Positions 47,105-59,400 of a stretch of DNA of 64,000 nt are shown here, in pieces. Each line of letters begins with the position of its first letter. Position 1 is the stretch's first letter. Source of the stretch: Limnoperna fortunei (Eukaryota; Mollusca; Bivalvia; Mytilida; Modiolidae); NCBI GenBank assembly GCA_944474755.1, contig OX104111.1, positions 96,886,805 through 96,950,804 on the forward strand, written 5' to 3'. The notes under the pieces are model-generated. The model was not told the origin of the DNA and did no database searches. It saw only the letters and a program-made list of their open reading frames with translations. A program made the translations under genes and the position numbers.

Positions 47105-48225
47105 GCCTTATTATACCCCCCGCTTGAAAAGCGGGGGGTATATAGTGTTCATGGTGTCCGTCCGTCCTTCCGTCCGTCCGTCCGTCCGTTACACTTTCTA
47201 TTATTTGCAACTCCTCCTACACCACTGAAAGGAATTTGATGAAACTTACACAGAATCTTTGTCTCATAGTGCCATTGTGCAGGAGATATTTAACATTTTG
47301 ATCGGAATGATATTTGGGGTTTCCCATAGAAAAACATGGACTTTGTCATTGACTTAAGGGGGTCCCTATCTCTTATGTGCAACTCCTCCTACACCACTGA
47401 ATGGAATTTAATGAAACTTACACAGAATCCTTGTCACATAGTGCCATTGTGCAGGAGATATTAAACATTTTGATCGGATCGATATTTGGGGTTTCCCATA
47501 GAAAAACATGGACATTGTCATTGACCTAAGGGGGTCCTCATGTCTTATGTGCAACTCCTCCTACACCACTGAATGGAATTTGTTGAAACTTACACAGAAT
47601 CCTTGTCACATAGTGCCATTGTGCAGGAGATATTAAACATTTTGATCGGAATGATATTTGGGGTTTCCCATAGAACAACACGGACTGTCATTGACATAAG
47701 GGGATACCCATTTCTTATGTGCGACTCCTCCTACACCACTAAATGGAATTTGATGAAACTTACACAGAATGTTGTCACATATTGCCATTGTGCACTAGAT
47801 ATATAACATTTCGATTGTAATGATATTTGGGGTTTCCCATAGAAAAACATGGAGTTTGTAATGGACATAATGGGATACCCATCTTTTATTTGCAATTCCT
47901 CCTACACCACTGAATGGAATTTGTTGAAACTTATACAGAATCTTGGTCACATATTGCCATTGTGAATTGGATATTAAACATTTTGATCAGAATATTATTG
48001 GAGGTTTGCCATAGAAAAACATGGACTTTGTCATTGACATAGGGGATGCCATTCTTTGGGGGATTGGGGAGGGTTACATGTATTATCTGCAATTTCGCCT
48101 TCACGTTTAACTAGATAAAGTTTCAATTTCATAATTAAGAACACCTGAATTTTCAAAGTAATTGTGAAGCGGGGGGTATCAATGGTGAGCATTGCTCACA
48201 GGTGTTTTTACTCTAGTTTTAATTG
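47105..48225 (+). mobile_element. Hairpin-capped tandem-core element, family C
   Basis: The left cap is a palindrome, CCCCCCGCTTGAAAAGCGGG followed by GGG, then a (CCGT)n run at 47158-47190. Five to six core units of about 180 bp follow, with phrases TGCAACTCCTCCTACACCAC and GGGGTTTCCCATAGAAAAAC. The right side has GAAGCGGGGGGTATC, palindrome GTGAGCATTGCTCAC (48185-48199) and CTAG 16 bases later. The 3' palindrome is almost the same as that of family B at 2439. No coding capacity. Confidence 0.8.
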
Positions 48226-48257
48226 GATACAGTTCGCAGCACGTTAATTATTTAACA

Positions 48258-48281
48258 CCCCCCCCCCCCCACACACACACA
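48258..48281. repeat. Poly-C followed by (AC)n
   Basis: A run of about 14 C residues and then an ACACACACAC microsatellite. Confidence 0.85.
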
Positions 48282-48449
48282 TTAATGAAAGAAAACGTTA
48301 CTGTTTCTTGTCTCTTTCTTTCATTTGATAAGTTTTTTTAAAGTGTTTTTTTTTCTTATTGTTGTTGTTTGTTCAGTTTCAGTTTTACTTTACATAAATC
48401 TCTAAGAGTTAAATGCGTCGACTATCTTTTTTTAAAGATAGTACTTGTT

Positions 48450-48548
48450 TTTCTGGTTACTCGGGCTTCATACCACAATAAAAACTGTACGCTAGGGCAT
48501 GATATAAGTGAAAGATTGCTGAAAGTGGCGTTAAACATCAAACAAAGA
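48450..48548 (+). repeat. SINE 3'-tail fragment
   Basis: Contains GGTTACTCGGGCTTCATACC, AACTGTACGCTAGGGCATGA and AAGATTGCTGAAAGTGGCG. Diverged copy. Confidence 0.6.
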
Positions 48549-48954
48549 ACAAATTTCAACCAGAGTAAGAATATACCATTGCTCTATCTCTTTCATCCGC
48601 GGGGGGTCGGGTGGGGGAGGGGGATGGTATGTGCGCAATAAAAATATCACTTTTACATCTGACTTTTCTACTAAAGTTAATTTATTTGAACAATATATAT
48701 CGTCATTGCTCTTCTTTTTAACAACTTTGTCATCTATTCGTTTTTAGTCATATTCTCTAAACTAACTTCAGTCTGTTCTATTGTTTTCTAACTTTATCAT
48801 CAATTTATTTTCGACTCCTTAATATACTCTTCGAAGAAAGAAACGCAGAGTGGGTTGTTACATATTTTCATAAGCGAAATTCAAATCAAAATTATACAGG
48901 AACGATATGCACTAAAATGTTTGTTGTATGCAAAGTAACCGTACAAATCACTGT

Positions 48955-49370
48955 CAATTAATTACATTTCAAAGTCAATTCCGGTCAACGGTAAGTTAGT
49001 AGAGTGTGTGATCACCTCGAGAAGCACTGCTCTGCATCTCCTCGGCATGAACGCAATCAAAACACGAACATTATTGCGAGGTATTCTTCGCCATTCCTCT
49101 TGCAACATCGTCAAATTTGATCCAGGATCTGCGGTGGTGGTTGGCGCTGAGGCACGCGTTTGTCCAGTTGGTCCCATAGATGTTCGATGGGATTCAAATC
49201 CGGAGATTTTGAAGGCCATGGCAACACACTAATGTAATTCTGCTCAAGAAAGTCTTTTGTTAGTTCAGCGGTGTGCTGGCCAGCATTGTTCTGCGGGAAT
49301 AACTCCCTCTGGTGGTCGATAATTGGAATTGTGGTTGAATGATGTCGTCTCTGCCGCTGAGCCGTTTAGT
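48955..49370 (-). pseudogene. Tc1-like transposase C-terminal fragment, frameshifted
   Basis: In shifted minus-strand frames the region reads LFPQNNAGQHTAELTKDFLE, then VLPWPSKSPDLNPIEHLWDQ, and finally LQEEWRRIPRNNVRVLIAFM PRRCRAV. These are the last catalytic-region and C-terminal motifs of Tc1 (DD34E) transposases; the SPDLNPIE motif carries the third acidic residue. At least one frameshift separates the two halves, and the N-terminal DNA-binding and first DD parts are absent. Inactive. Confidence 0.82.
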
Positions 49371-49420
49371 TTTGTGGTACCTCTTATTTTCTGTCGAATC
49401 TATCCACTTCTTGGACACCG

Positions 49421-50115
49421 GACCATAGAAATACCCCCAAAATACCCCAGAATACCCAAGAATATCTCATAAAACTACAAAATGGGCAAAAAACGATTTT
49501 TTTTAAATGTGTTAGATAAAAAGGTGCCATATGTGTGTACCATAGGTCGATCTTATGAAGCCACTAATGATCGTGTAAAACCCAAAATGTACCCAAAAAC
49601 TGGTTAAAAATAACATTTGTTGGTAGTAAATAAACAAATTATTGTAAACTAAGAAAATTCACTAAAATGATTATATATGAGACATCGCAATTTTAAAACA
49701 AAATAATTCCAAAATAACTAAAGATCGAACATATTATCACCAGCTGCACTCCATTGATGTCTTGATTGAAATAATATATGAAACGGTAATATAAAATGTT
49801 TCCAAAATGCGTTTCTTGATTGCAGTATTTTATGTCATAGTAATATTTAGCATGCTTTAGTTGTAACATTTTCCACATTAAATAGTAAGAGTACATACTA
49901 CACATGTAACAGGCTAAGAGCGCCAAACACTTTCATTTCAACCAGTGTCTACTTGACAACAATTTCGAGTTTTTCTATATTAAAATAATATAGTTGCTTA
50001 TAAAAAATATTTCACATCATGCAATATGTATTTGTAACACAAAAACATTGTTTTCATGTCAATTTTTGTAGTTTTATAAGGTATTCTTGGGTGTTATTTG
50101 GGTATTTCTATGGAC
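49421..50115. mobile_element. Inverted-repeat element with about 55-bp TIRs
   Basis: The left end reads CCATAGAAATACCCCCAAAA then TACCCAAGAATATCTCATAA. The right end is the inverted complement (AAGGTATTCTTGGGTGTTAT then TTGGGTATTTCTATGG). The interior is AT-rich and non-coding. It lies immediately beyond the Tc1 remnant. No clear TSD was identified. Confidence 0.75.
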
Positions 50116-50155
50116 CCCTGGACACATGACTGCGTGAATCATTCATTTCGTATGT

Positions 50156-50198
50156 CCACGAGGACACATGTGGACACAGAAACCCTGACTTGTGAGGA
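50156..50198. mobile_element. Solo terminus of the 38319-38788 MITE family
   Basis: Reads ACATGTGGACACAGAAACCC then TGACTTGTGAGGATG, matching the right terminus of the 470-bp MITE. The other end is not seen. Confidence 0.65.
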
Positions 50199-50403
50199 TG
50201 GTCTGCGATAAACACGTGTTCCAGCACGCTTGTGTAGAAAGAACCGCGACTCGTAACAAAACCAGATTCTGCGCCAGTTCTGGAATGTCCAGACCCTTAA
50301 GAAGAAAAGACGATAATAGATTTTTAACATCATCAAAGTTTAAAAAACAAATTAGCATAATGTCACTGTCAATTTAGAACGAATAATCGTACCCTCGCTT
50401 TTT

Positions 50404-51842
50404 TAGCTCACCTGACCCAAAGGGTCATGTGAGCTATTGTTATCACTTTGCGTCCGTCGGCGTCGTCGTCGTCGTCGTCGGCGTCTGTAAACTTTTTACA
50501 TTTTAATCTTCTTCTCTGAACCCACTTGGCCAATTGAAACCAAACTTGGCCATAATGTTCATTGGATGGACCTTTACAAAGTTTGTGTTTTTTATTTTGA
50601 TTGGTAAACCAATATGGCCGCCACCTCAAGACTTAGTTTAACATAGGACCCTATGGGAAAAAAGTTAAAAAGGGCTTCTTCTCTGAAACCGTTTAACCAA
50701 TCAAAACAAAACTTACTAGCAATATTGTTTGGATGGTCCTCTATAAAGTTTGTGTTTTTGATGGGAATTGGAAATTCAAAATGGCCGCCACCGCAGGACT
50801 TAGTTTAACATAGAACCCTATGGGAAAAAGTTTTAAAAGGCTTCTTCTCTGAAACCGGTTAATCAATGGAAACAAAAACTTACTAGCAATATTGTTTGGA
50901 TGGTCCTCTATAAAGTTTGTGTTTTTTATGGCAATTGGAAATTCAAAATGGCTGCCACCGCAGGACTTAATTTAACATAGGACCCTATGGGAAAAAGTTT
51001 GAAAGGCTTCTTTTCTGAAACCAGTCAACCAATGGAAACAAAACTTGCTAGCAATATTGTTTGGATGGTCCTCTATAAAGTTAATGTTTTTTATCCCAAT
51101 CGGAAATTCAAAATGGCCGCCACCGCAGGACTTGGTTTAACATTCGACCCTATGAGAAAAAAAGTTTAAAAGGGCTTCTTCTCTGAAACCGTTTAACCAA
51201 TCAAAGCAAAACTTTCTAGCAATATTGTTTGGATGGTCCTCTATAAAGTTTATGTTTTTTATGGCAATTGGAAATTCAAAATGGCCGCTACCGCAGGACT
51301 TAGTTTAACATAGGACCCTATGGGAAAAAGTTTTTAAAGGCTGCTTCTCTGAAACCGGTTAATCAATGGAAACAAAAACTTACTAGCAATATTGTTTGGA
51401 TGGTCCTCTATAAAGTTTATGTTTTTTATGGCAATTGGAAATTCAAAATGGCCGCTACCGCAGGACTTAGTTTAACATAGGACCCTATGGGAAAAAGTTT
51501 TTAAAGGCTTCTTCTCTGAAACAGGTTAATCAATGGAAACAAAAACTTACTAGCAATATTGTTTGGATGGTCCTTTATAAAGTTTATGTTTTTTATGGCA
51601 ATTGGAAATTCAAAATGGCCACCACGGCGCAGGACTTAGTTTAACATAGGACCCTATGGGCAAATAAAAAAAATCTTCTCTATACAACCGGTTAACCAAT
51701 GAAACAAAGCTTTCTAGTAATATTGTTTGGATGGTCCTATTTAAAGTTTATTGAAAATTACAGGACTTAGTTTAACATCAGGGAAATGCCATCTTCATTG
51801 CCTATAAAATCAGGTGAGCGATACAGGCTCTTAAGAGCCTCT
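50404..51842 (+). mobile_element. Hairpin-capped tandem-core element, family A, seven to eight units
   Basis: The left cap AGCTCACCTGACCCAAAGGG TCATGTGAGCT folds on itself. A (CGT)n run (50456-50480) follows. Then come seven to eight core units of about 165-185 bp with phrases ATTGTTTGGATGGTCCTCTA, AATTCAAAATGGCCGC and GGACCCTATGGGAAAAAG. The right cap is CAGGTGAGC, palindrome AGGCTCTTAAGAGCCT (51826-51841) and CTGG. Short repetitive frames in it are not genes. Confidence 0.85.
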
Positions 51843-51849
51843 GGTTTTT

Positions 51850-54755
51850 AATCCTACAAATCACAAAACTTACTTCGGATTTTAACGGCAGTAAAATTCG
51901 GCCTACTGTCAATTAAGCACTTTGTCCTAGACGATGGTTCAATTGACCACCAAAATTGTCCCGGTTCTGTCTTTGCAATACTACAAAATTCTATACCTCT
52001 TTTTGTGATAGAATTTCGTTTGTCTTCTTATCCTGCCAAACCGATTCAGTCTGACTAGCAATTATGTAATTATGTCGATTGCCATCATTCGGATGACGTG
52101 TGTTTAAAGTTTCTAGCGTGGCGTGATGGAACTCATCTCGGGCCTTTGCACATTTACTATCAAAACACTAGTTTCGTGGAAGTTCATAGATAGCACATCT
52201 CCCCGGATAGGGACAGATTTCCCATAAATTGGAAATGTAGTATTGGTTATCTCCCATCCATAATTAAAAAGAAGTATGATTATAAATTCGTTTTTAATAA
52301 ATCAAAAATCATTTGTTGCTACAAAAATAGGGCAGAAATACTAAAAAGATACATCATACATTGTAGTCTGTTCCCAATTTTATGAAAATGTTTTTGTTAG
52401 AAAATGATGGCCCTTTAATTCTTCATGAATAATATCAAGATGGTTTTTTTGCCAATTTAGGGCTGGGCCATCCATGGAGCCCTTAATTGACGGTATATTC
52501 ATCAGCAACTCTTTTTCTAAGGGTGTTCCACACATGTGATGTTTTTCTAATGCAGTGTTGCAGCAATTTTACTTTAAATACGTTCAATGCATGCAGGAAA
52601 AAATTGTTTTTTCTTTAACAGAGATATTTTCTCTTCAGTAATGCTTTTACATCCAGAGGGATTGAAAATAGCCAGATATGCTCATTTGTACATCTTACCA
52701 ACAAGACATGTACATTTGTCTTTGTTTTGCCATTACACCAATAAAAAGGTACTTGACAGTGTTCATTTGTGGGGGTTTGTGACAGAAAGTCGCTATGAGG
52801 GGCTCAGAAATGTTCTCAAAATTTATTAAGAAATAATAAACATGATACCTTTGTGTCCAATTTTCGTTTGGATATGGGGGGAGCGTGGCAAGAACTTACC
52901 AGATGAAAAGGAGCATTCATCGATTCAACAAAATGGGTTGCTAATATAATAATTTCAGATGAAATGTTAACTAGAAATATTTTCAATTTTGTAATTGTTT
53001 TCAACCCCCTTAAAAATCACCACAAAACAAGTGTTAATAACCTAATAAATTATTATAATTTATTGGTTTTGGGGGATACATGATTGTACACACTAGATCG
53101 TCATTGGTGGTACGGTGCTTTATTTACCTCTGTCACGCATGAGTAGTTTTAATTTAAATGTCCAGCTAATGCAGAAGAGCATTTAAGAAAAGAGTTCAAA
53201 ACAGTGATTAAAACAGCTGTTTCTCTTTTAAGTGAGACCTGTTTGACCAATAGGTAGAAAATACCTTATAGATCATATTGTCGTAGTTTCGGATTAGATA
53301 ATCTGAGGCAATTGGTCTGTTTTCCCATAAATTGGAAACATTTTACGCCCATGAACATCATACAAGCTGTCTGGTTTTTCTATCTGTTGGCAGCTGCCTG
53401 CATTGGTTGCCTCATGCCTACAAAATCATGCAATCCGATTGGCCGAAAGCACTAAATATAGGATAGCACAATGTGTGTGGGGTCATGGGGTTATCTAGTT
53501 ATTATATCAGGTAAACTACCAGTCATTTCTTCGTACATTTACTCCAATATATATTTGTTATTTTCTTGTGTTTGATATTATTTATACGCAAACTGAGGTA
53601 AGATATATTTACTAGTTATAGGGACTGCATGCGGCTGGTTGAAATACACGGGTCACGATCAGGTTTTCGTTCATCGTCCATTCGTAACTGGTAACACACA
53701 TTTTTCAATTTAAGTCCAAATTCAAATTGTAATCAATAATACACTAGAACTACCCAAATTTGAGGTAAATCCATTGACTTAGTTTTTTTTTGTATTATGT
53801 CACGTTTTTATGATCATATAAACCTTCACAGTCGGTTCAAAGTTTCTACGAAATCGGGTATTTTTTTTTTTAATTTTCCTCCTTTTTTTAACTATCTTGA
53901 ACCGACCAACGTAATTTGAAGTGAAACCGTCCAAAAAAATTAGTAACTACAATATTACTTATTTAAATTCACTTTTTTCTTTTTTTTTTCGTCATTGGGT
54001 TTACACTACAGTCATGACATTTTGTAATTTCTATCTTAAAACGGTCATTTAGGGCTACACCTTATTAAATTATTAAAGAGTCACAAATAAAATACAGCTG
54101 AGGTTTTAAATAGGTCGTTGCACTTTTAATGGGTCATTTTCTACAATGGGTACATTTAAGTTACACCAATGTTATAAAATAGTTTCAGATGAAGTAACAT
54201 ATAATAATAGTAGTTTTAATTGGACATTAAAATATTTATGCTACATTTAGGTTATACCAAAAAAGTGATGAAATAAGGTACTAATACAACAGGATAATAG
54301 CAAAAAATATTTAAATTATTATGGTACATTTTCAAAAGCGGTAATTACATCATTATAAAAAGAGTTACAAATGAGGCACAACTTGATATTTTTTATTTGA
54401 AGAGGGATATTTTTTTATATGGTGTAGTAAAGTTAAATTAACAGTTTTCATTATTTATAAAAGAAGTTGGCAAAAATTTTAGAATATTGATATTAAATTC
54501 ATAATTTTAAAGTAAAGGTCTTGACCTTGACCTCTAACATTGTGACCTCGATCATACTGAAGGTAGGCAAATATTTGAAGAGTTATAGTTATTCAGATAT
54601 GGTTTCTTACAATACATTTCATTGATCTAGTGGAGATAACTCTAATACTAAGGAAAAAGATAGGAAATTGCATATACATAAAAAGGGTCTACATTTTGGC
54701 CACATTTTCAGTTTTTTGGTAAAGAAGAAACATCATACAACACAATGTTGAGCCA
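51850..54755. other. Intergenic DNA, no gene seen
   Basis: AT-rich sequence with a few homopolymer runs. Short open frames (for example 52587-52829) show no recognisable motif or splice context. Confidence 0.5.
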
Positions 54756-54757
54756 CT

Positions 54758-55018
54758 GCTGTGGTTGGTTAAGGTAGTTAGTCATCTACTTTTGATCACA
54801 TGGTTTGTCAACACCGAGGTTGAGGGTTTGAATCTCGCTGTGTGCAGGGTGTACTGGATTCCAATCTTTATTGACATGATTGATAAGGATTGCCAGTTTT
54901 TCAATGGCAGGTCTTGTGTTTCCTGAGAGTACTCCGGCTTCTTCCCCCCCCCAAAAAACTGGACGCCATTGTATAGTTCAAAAATAAGTGAAACATTCAA
55001 ATTAACAAAACAAATACA
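54758..55018 (+). repeat. tRNA-derived SINE, near full length
   Basis: The head, GTGGTTGGTTAAGGTAGTTA, resembles a tRNA 5' region with an A box. A B-box-like GGGTTTGAATCTC lies at about 54825. The body has CAGGGTGTACTGGATTCC, GATAAGGATTGCCAGTTTTT, GAGTACTCCGGCTTC and AACTGGACGCCATTGTATAG, then an AACAAAACAAATACAAC tail. It may belong to the V-SINE-type families reported in molluscs; a search would be needed to say so. Confidence 0.75.
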
Positions 55019-55951
55019 ACACAATGTGTGACCTTAAAACATTTTTCAAGGTCAGGGTCTGTGGTAATGAATAGTGAAAATCCCTATCTCTCTCTTATTT
55101 GGTTCATGAGTTTCAAATTAAAGGTACAATATCAATTTGCAGAAAGAACGAGAAATAGCTCCTAGTACATGTATAAGGAGTCATCAAAATATGTTGTTTA
55201 ATTTGTATATGTAAGAAATGGTCATGATGCATCACTGACTATGTTAGAACAACTTCCATAGCAACATCTTTTGCGGTTACTAAGTATATCTGCTCACAAG
55301 GTTTCCAATGTGAGGGGACATAACTCCATACAGATAAAGGCTTCAGTATGATAAAGATTACCTTGTCTTTCTTTTTGTATTTAAATTAAATCTATTTTAC
55401 AAAATTATCAAATAAATGGAATCAACTTTCTGATATCCTGTGAAAATAAAAAAAACGAAATAAAATATGCAGTTTATAGCCTTGCATGTAAATGGCCTTG
55501 ACCTTTCATCTTTTGATCTTTTTTGACATATTATTAATGCAAACTAAGCATTGATAAGGTGGGCACCTGGGATAGAATGAGTACCTAGTTTTTGTAATCA
55601 GCTCATCCTACAGCTTATAACCCAGATCCCCAAAAATTCACTGAAAGATTGCACATACTGTATATTAAAGTTGTGCAGCTGATAAGGGGGAATTGTTTGA
55701 GGAATTTTTCCCTATTTTTCCAGACCTGATGAATAGTATATGACAGTCTTGTCAGGTAGGTGTCACATGACCTTGACAATGAAATTTTCATAGTCAACTG
55801 TTTATATGTTTTTTGCATTAGGTCAGTTCTTTATTAACAAGACAGCAGGATGACAATAATTGGTGTATAGCTATATAGGTTGCTCAATAGCAATACATGA
55901 CAGTCAAGGTGACCCTTGACTCTTTATATCAGTGACACTGCATCAGGAGCG

Positions 55952-56075
55952 GATTACACAAAAAGTCCTAGGTGAAAAATCTATCATTTAAAGTGTTGGA
56001 AGATCAAAGGGAAATGCACTGTGACATCAGCACTTATGGTGTATTTTACACTTAAGACTTTTTGTGAACCACAAT
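55952..56075. mobile_element. Small imperfect palindrome, possible MITE
   Basis: The left arm CACAAAAAGTCCTAGGTGAA pairs with the right arm ACACTTAAGACTTTTTGTG with a few mismatches over 24 bp and about 70 bp between. No TSD is clear. Confidence 0.4.
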
Positions 56076-56444
56076 CCAGTATTATTTAACATTTTATACG
56101 ATTCTATTTTTGTGTTGCTCATGAAGTAATCTTTCACCAATGTCAGATGTGGAATGCTGTCAAGACATTTTTCTGACTGTCCACACTTGTTTTCTGTTGA
56201 TTATAACGCTCTAAAAAAATTACATGTATGAAATAATATTTAAATTTAAGGCATACCTGGAAATGATATTAGGACCAGTAATAAATACAATTTAATAGTT
56301 GTACATTGTATACCTATAGACGATCATTAACAAGAAACAAGCAGCTATCAACTTTCTAGTTTCTGATATAGAAAACATTGAACTATCATTTATGTTTTAT
56401 GCTTCAGAGTTCTGTATCATTAAAAATTGTGTAACACACAAACA

Positions 56445-59400
56445 ATGAAGACAGTATTGCTGCCTAGAGAAGCATCTAAGTGGATTGCAGAAACAAGTAA
56501 AGATGTTAAAATTAATGATGATGGCGTCAAAGATTTAGCTCAAGTTGTAAGTAGAGAAGTCATGGTGTATTATTAGTTTGAGTGTCATCATCTGCAGTTT
56601 GCTACTATGGTTCTTCAGACAAATTTGGATGGCATTTTTGAAATCTTTAAAAATAAAAATTCAAATGTTTTGTAATTTGTAACAGTGAGTTATGTAAGGT
56701 CCTGTAGTTAGATGTCTTATTTTATCTTGATAAGACTAAAAACTAGGCCATGGTGGGCATTTTTTCTGATTGGCTGAAATTTAGAAAATCTAATCCTGTG
56801 AATGTGCAAGTTTAAATGTTTTGTTCTCTTCAAAGTTTTCTCATTAAGTAATGATTGGGCTTAAACACTCAGCAGCTGTGCATATAGGCAATTCTTGTTT
56901 CTGGTATTTAAAAAACTCCAGTAAAAGTCCAATTGTTTTATTACTTGATGCAACTAATGTAATTTGTGTTCTATGGGCAATCATCTTTCTTATAATTGGC
57001 AGAAATTTACTGTGTCTTCTCTGAAACTACAAGCCCTAAAGGATTAATTGTGACTTTGCAAGATTGATGTATATGTCTTTAGCTCACCTGGACCGAAGGT
57101 CCATGTGAGCTATTGCTATCACTTGGCGTCCGTCGTCCGTCGTCCGTCGTCCGTCGTCCGTCGTCTGTCGTCCGTCGTCCGTCGTCTGTCGTCCGTCGTA
57201 AACTTTTTCAAAAATCTTCTCCTCTGAAACCACTGGGCCAATTTTTTTCAAACTTGGCCACAATCATCCTTAGGGTTCCTAGTTTCAAGTTTGTACCCAG
57301 GGTGTTGATCAACAGACAAATATGGCCGCTGTTACTAAAAATAGAACATGGGGGTCAACACAGGTTTTTGATCATTATCTAAAAAACTATAATAGCTATA
57401 GAGAAAACCGTTACTTCAAATTGATCAGCACATTAAGGTCTACAATAGTTGCTATTAGTGCGAAGTTGTGTATTGGCTTCTTGTAGGAGTTATTGCCCTT
57501 TTTTGACGATTTTTGACAAAATTTTTGGTATTTACAATATAACCTGAAAAATATACGAGGTAGAGTGAAACTGTAAATGGCAAAAATGATCAGCAATAAA
57601 AGCCCTACAATTCACTTGATTGGTCTGAAATTGTCAGATGACTCTTTATATGAGTTATTGCCCTTAAATGGTAATTTTTTATGAAATTTTCCGTTTTTGT
57701 CCTGTAACTTTAAAACTATAACAGCTAGAGTAAAACTGTAAATAGCAAAAATGATCAACAATACAAGCCCTACAATTCACTGTATTAGTCTGAAATTGTC
57801 AGATGACTCCTTATAGGAGTTATTGCCCTTAAATGGCAATTTTTTATGAAATTTTCCGTTTTTGTCCTGTAACTTGAAAACTATAGCAGCTAGATTGAAA
57901 CTGTAAATTGCACAAATGATCAGCAATAAAGACCCTACAATTCACTTGATTGGTCTGAAATTGTCAGATGACTCCTTATATGAGTTATTGCCCTTAAATT
58001 GTAATTTTTTATGAAATTTTCCGTTTTTGTCCTGTAACTTTAAAACTATAACAGCTAGAGTAAAACTGTAAAGAGCAAAAATGATCAACAATACAAGCCC
58101 TACAATTCACTGTATTAGTCTGAAATTGTCAGATGACTCCTTATAGGAGTTATTGCCCTTAAATGGCAATTTTTTATGAAATTTTCCGTTTTTGTCCTGT
58201 AACTTGAAAACTATAGCAGCTAGATTGAAACTGTAAATTGCACAAATGATCAGCAATAAAGACCCTACAATTCACTTGATTGGTCTGAAATTGTCAGATG
58301 ACTCCTTATATGAGTTATTGCCCTTAAATGGTAATTTTTTATGAAATTTTCCGTTTTTGTCCTGTAACTTTAAAACTATAACAGCTAGAGTAAAACTGTA
58401 AATAGCAAAAATGATCAACAATACAAGCCCTACAATTCACTGTATTAGTCTGAAATTGTCAGATGACTCCTTATAGGAGTTATTGCCCTTAAATGGCAAT
58501 TTTTTATGAAATTTTCCGTTTTTGTCCTGTAACTTGAAAACTATAGCAGCTAGATTGAAACTGTAAATTGCACAAATGATCAGCAATAAAGACCCTACAA
58601 TTCACTTGATTGGTCTGAAATTGTCAGATGACTCCTTATAGGAGTTATTGCCCTTAAATTGCAATTTTTTATGAAATTTTCCGTTTTTGTCCTGTAACTT
58701 AAAAACCATAGCAGCTAGAGTGAAATAATAAATTGCAAAAATGATCAGCAAAAAAGCCCTACAATTCATTTAATTGGTCTGAAATTGTCAGATGACTCCT
58801 TATAGGGGTTATTGCCCTTAAATGACAATTTTGTTAAGAAATTTTCCATTTTTGTCCTGTAACTTGAAAACTATAGTAGCTAGATTAAAACTGTAAATTG
58901 CACAAATGATCAGCAATAGAAGCCCTACAAATGATTGCTTAGTCCAAAAATTGCAAGATGACTCTTTATAGGAGTTATTGCCCTTTCATTATGAATTTGG
59001 ACATATGAACAGTTTTTTAATTATAATTTAGTCTATACACACCTATTAGTAGAGTAAAACTGTAAATTTCTAAAGTACCCTAAAGGACAATGCCTAAAAA
59101 CCATTTAATTTTCAGAAATTGTGGATGGCAACTTATAGGAGTTATTGTATTTAACAAATTTTTTGAAGAAATGTTTAGTTTTTGCACAGTAACTTAAAAG
59201 CTATAACAACTAGACTGAAACTGTTAATTTCAAAAATTTTAATATAGTTTAAGTCATTTGGATTCCAGGTGAGCGATTACAGGCTCCTGGGAGCCTCTAG
59301 TTTTATTTATGCCTACACATGTGCCACCTACTGCAGTGTCTTTTTCAAATGGCCACATTAAAATCAACTGATTGCCAGCATGAACAGTTTTTGTTTGATG

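Noticed and set aside
47573..47806. 77-codon frame
   Set aside because: It lies inside the tandem core of the family C element; similar fragments recur per unit and each is broken by stops.
57113..57382. Open frame with [14 protein letters not shown] repeats (and its copy at 59663-59890)
   Set aside because: It is produced by the CCGTCGT simple run in the left cap of the mobile elements; the frame ends inside the repeat core.
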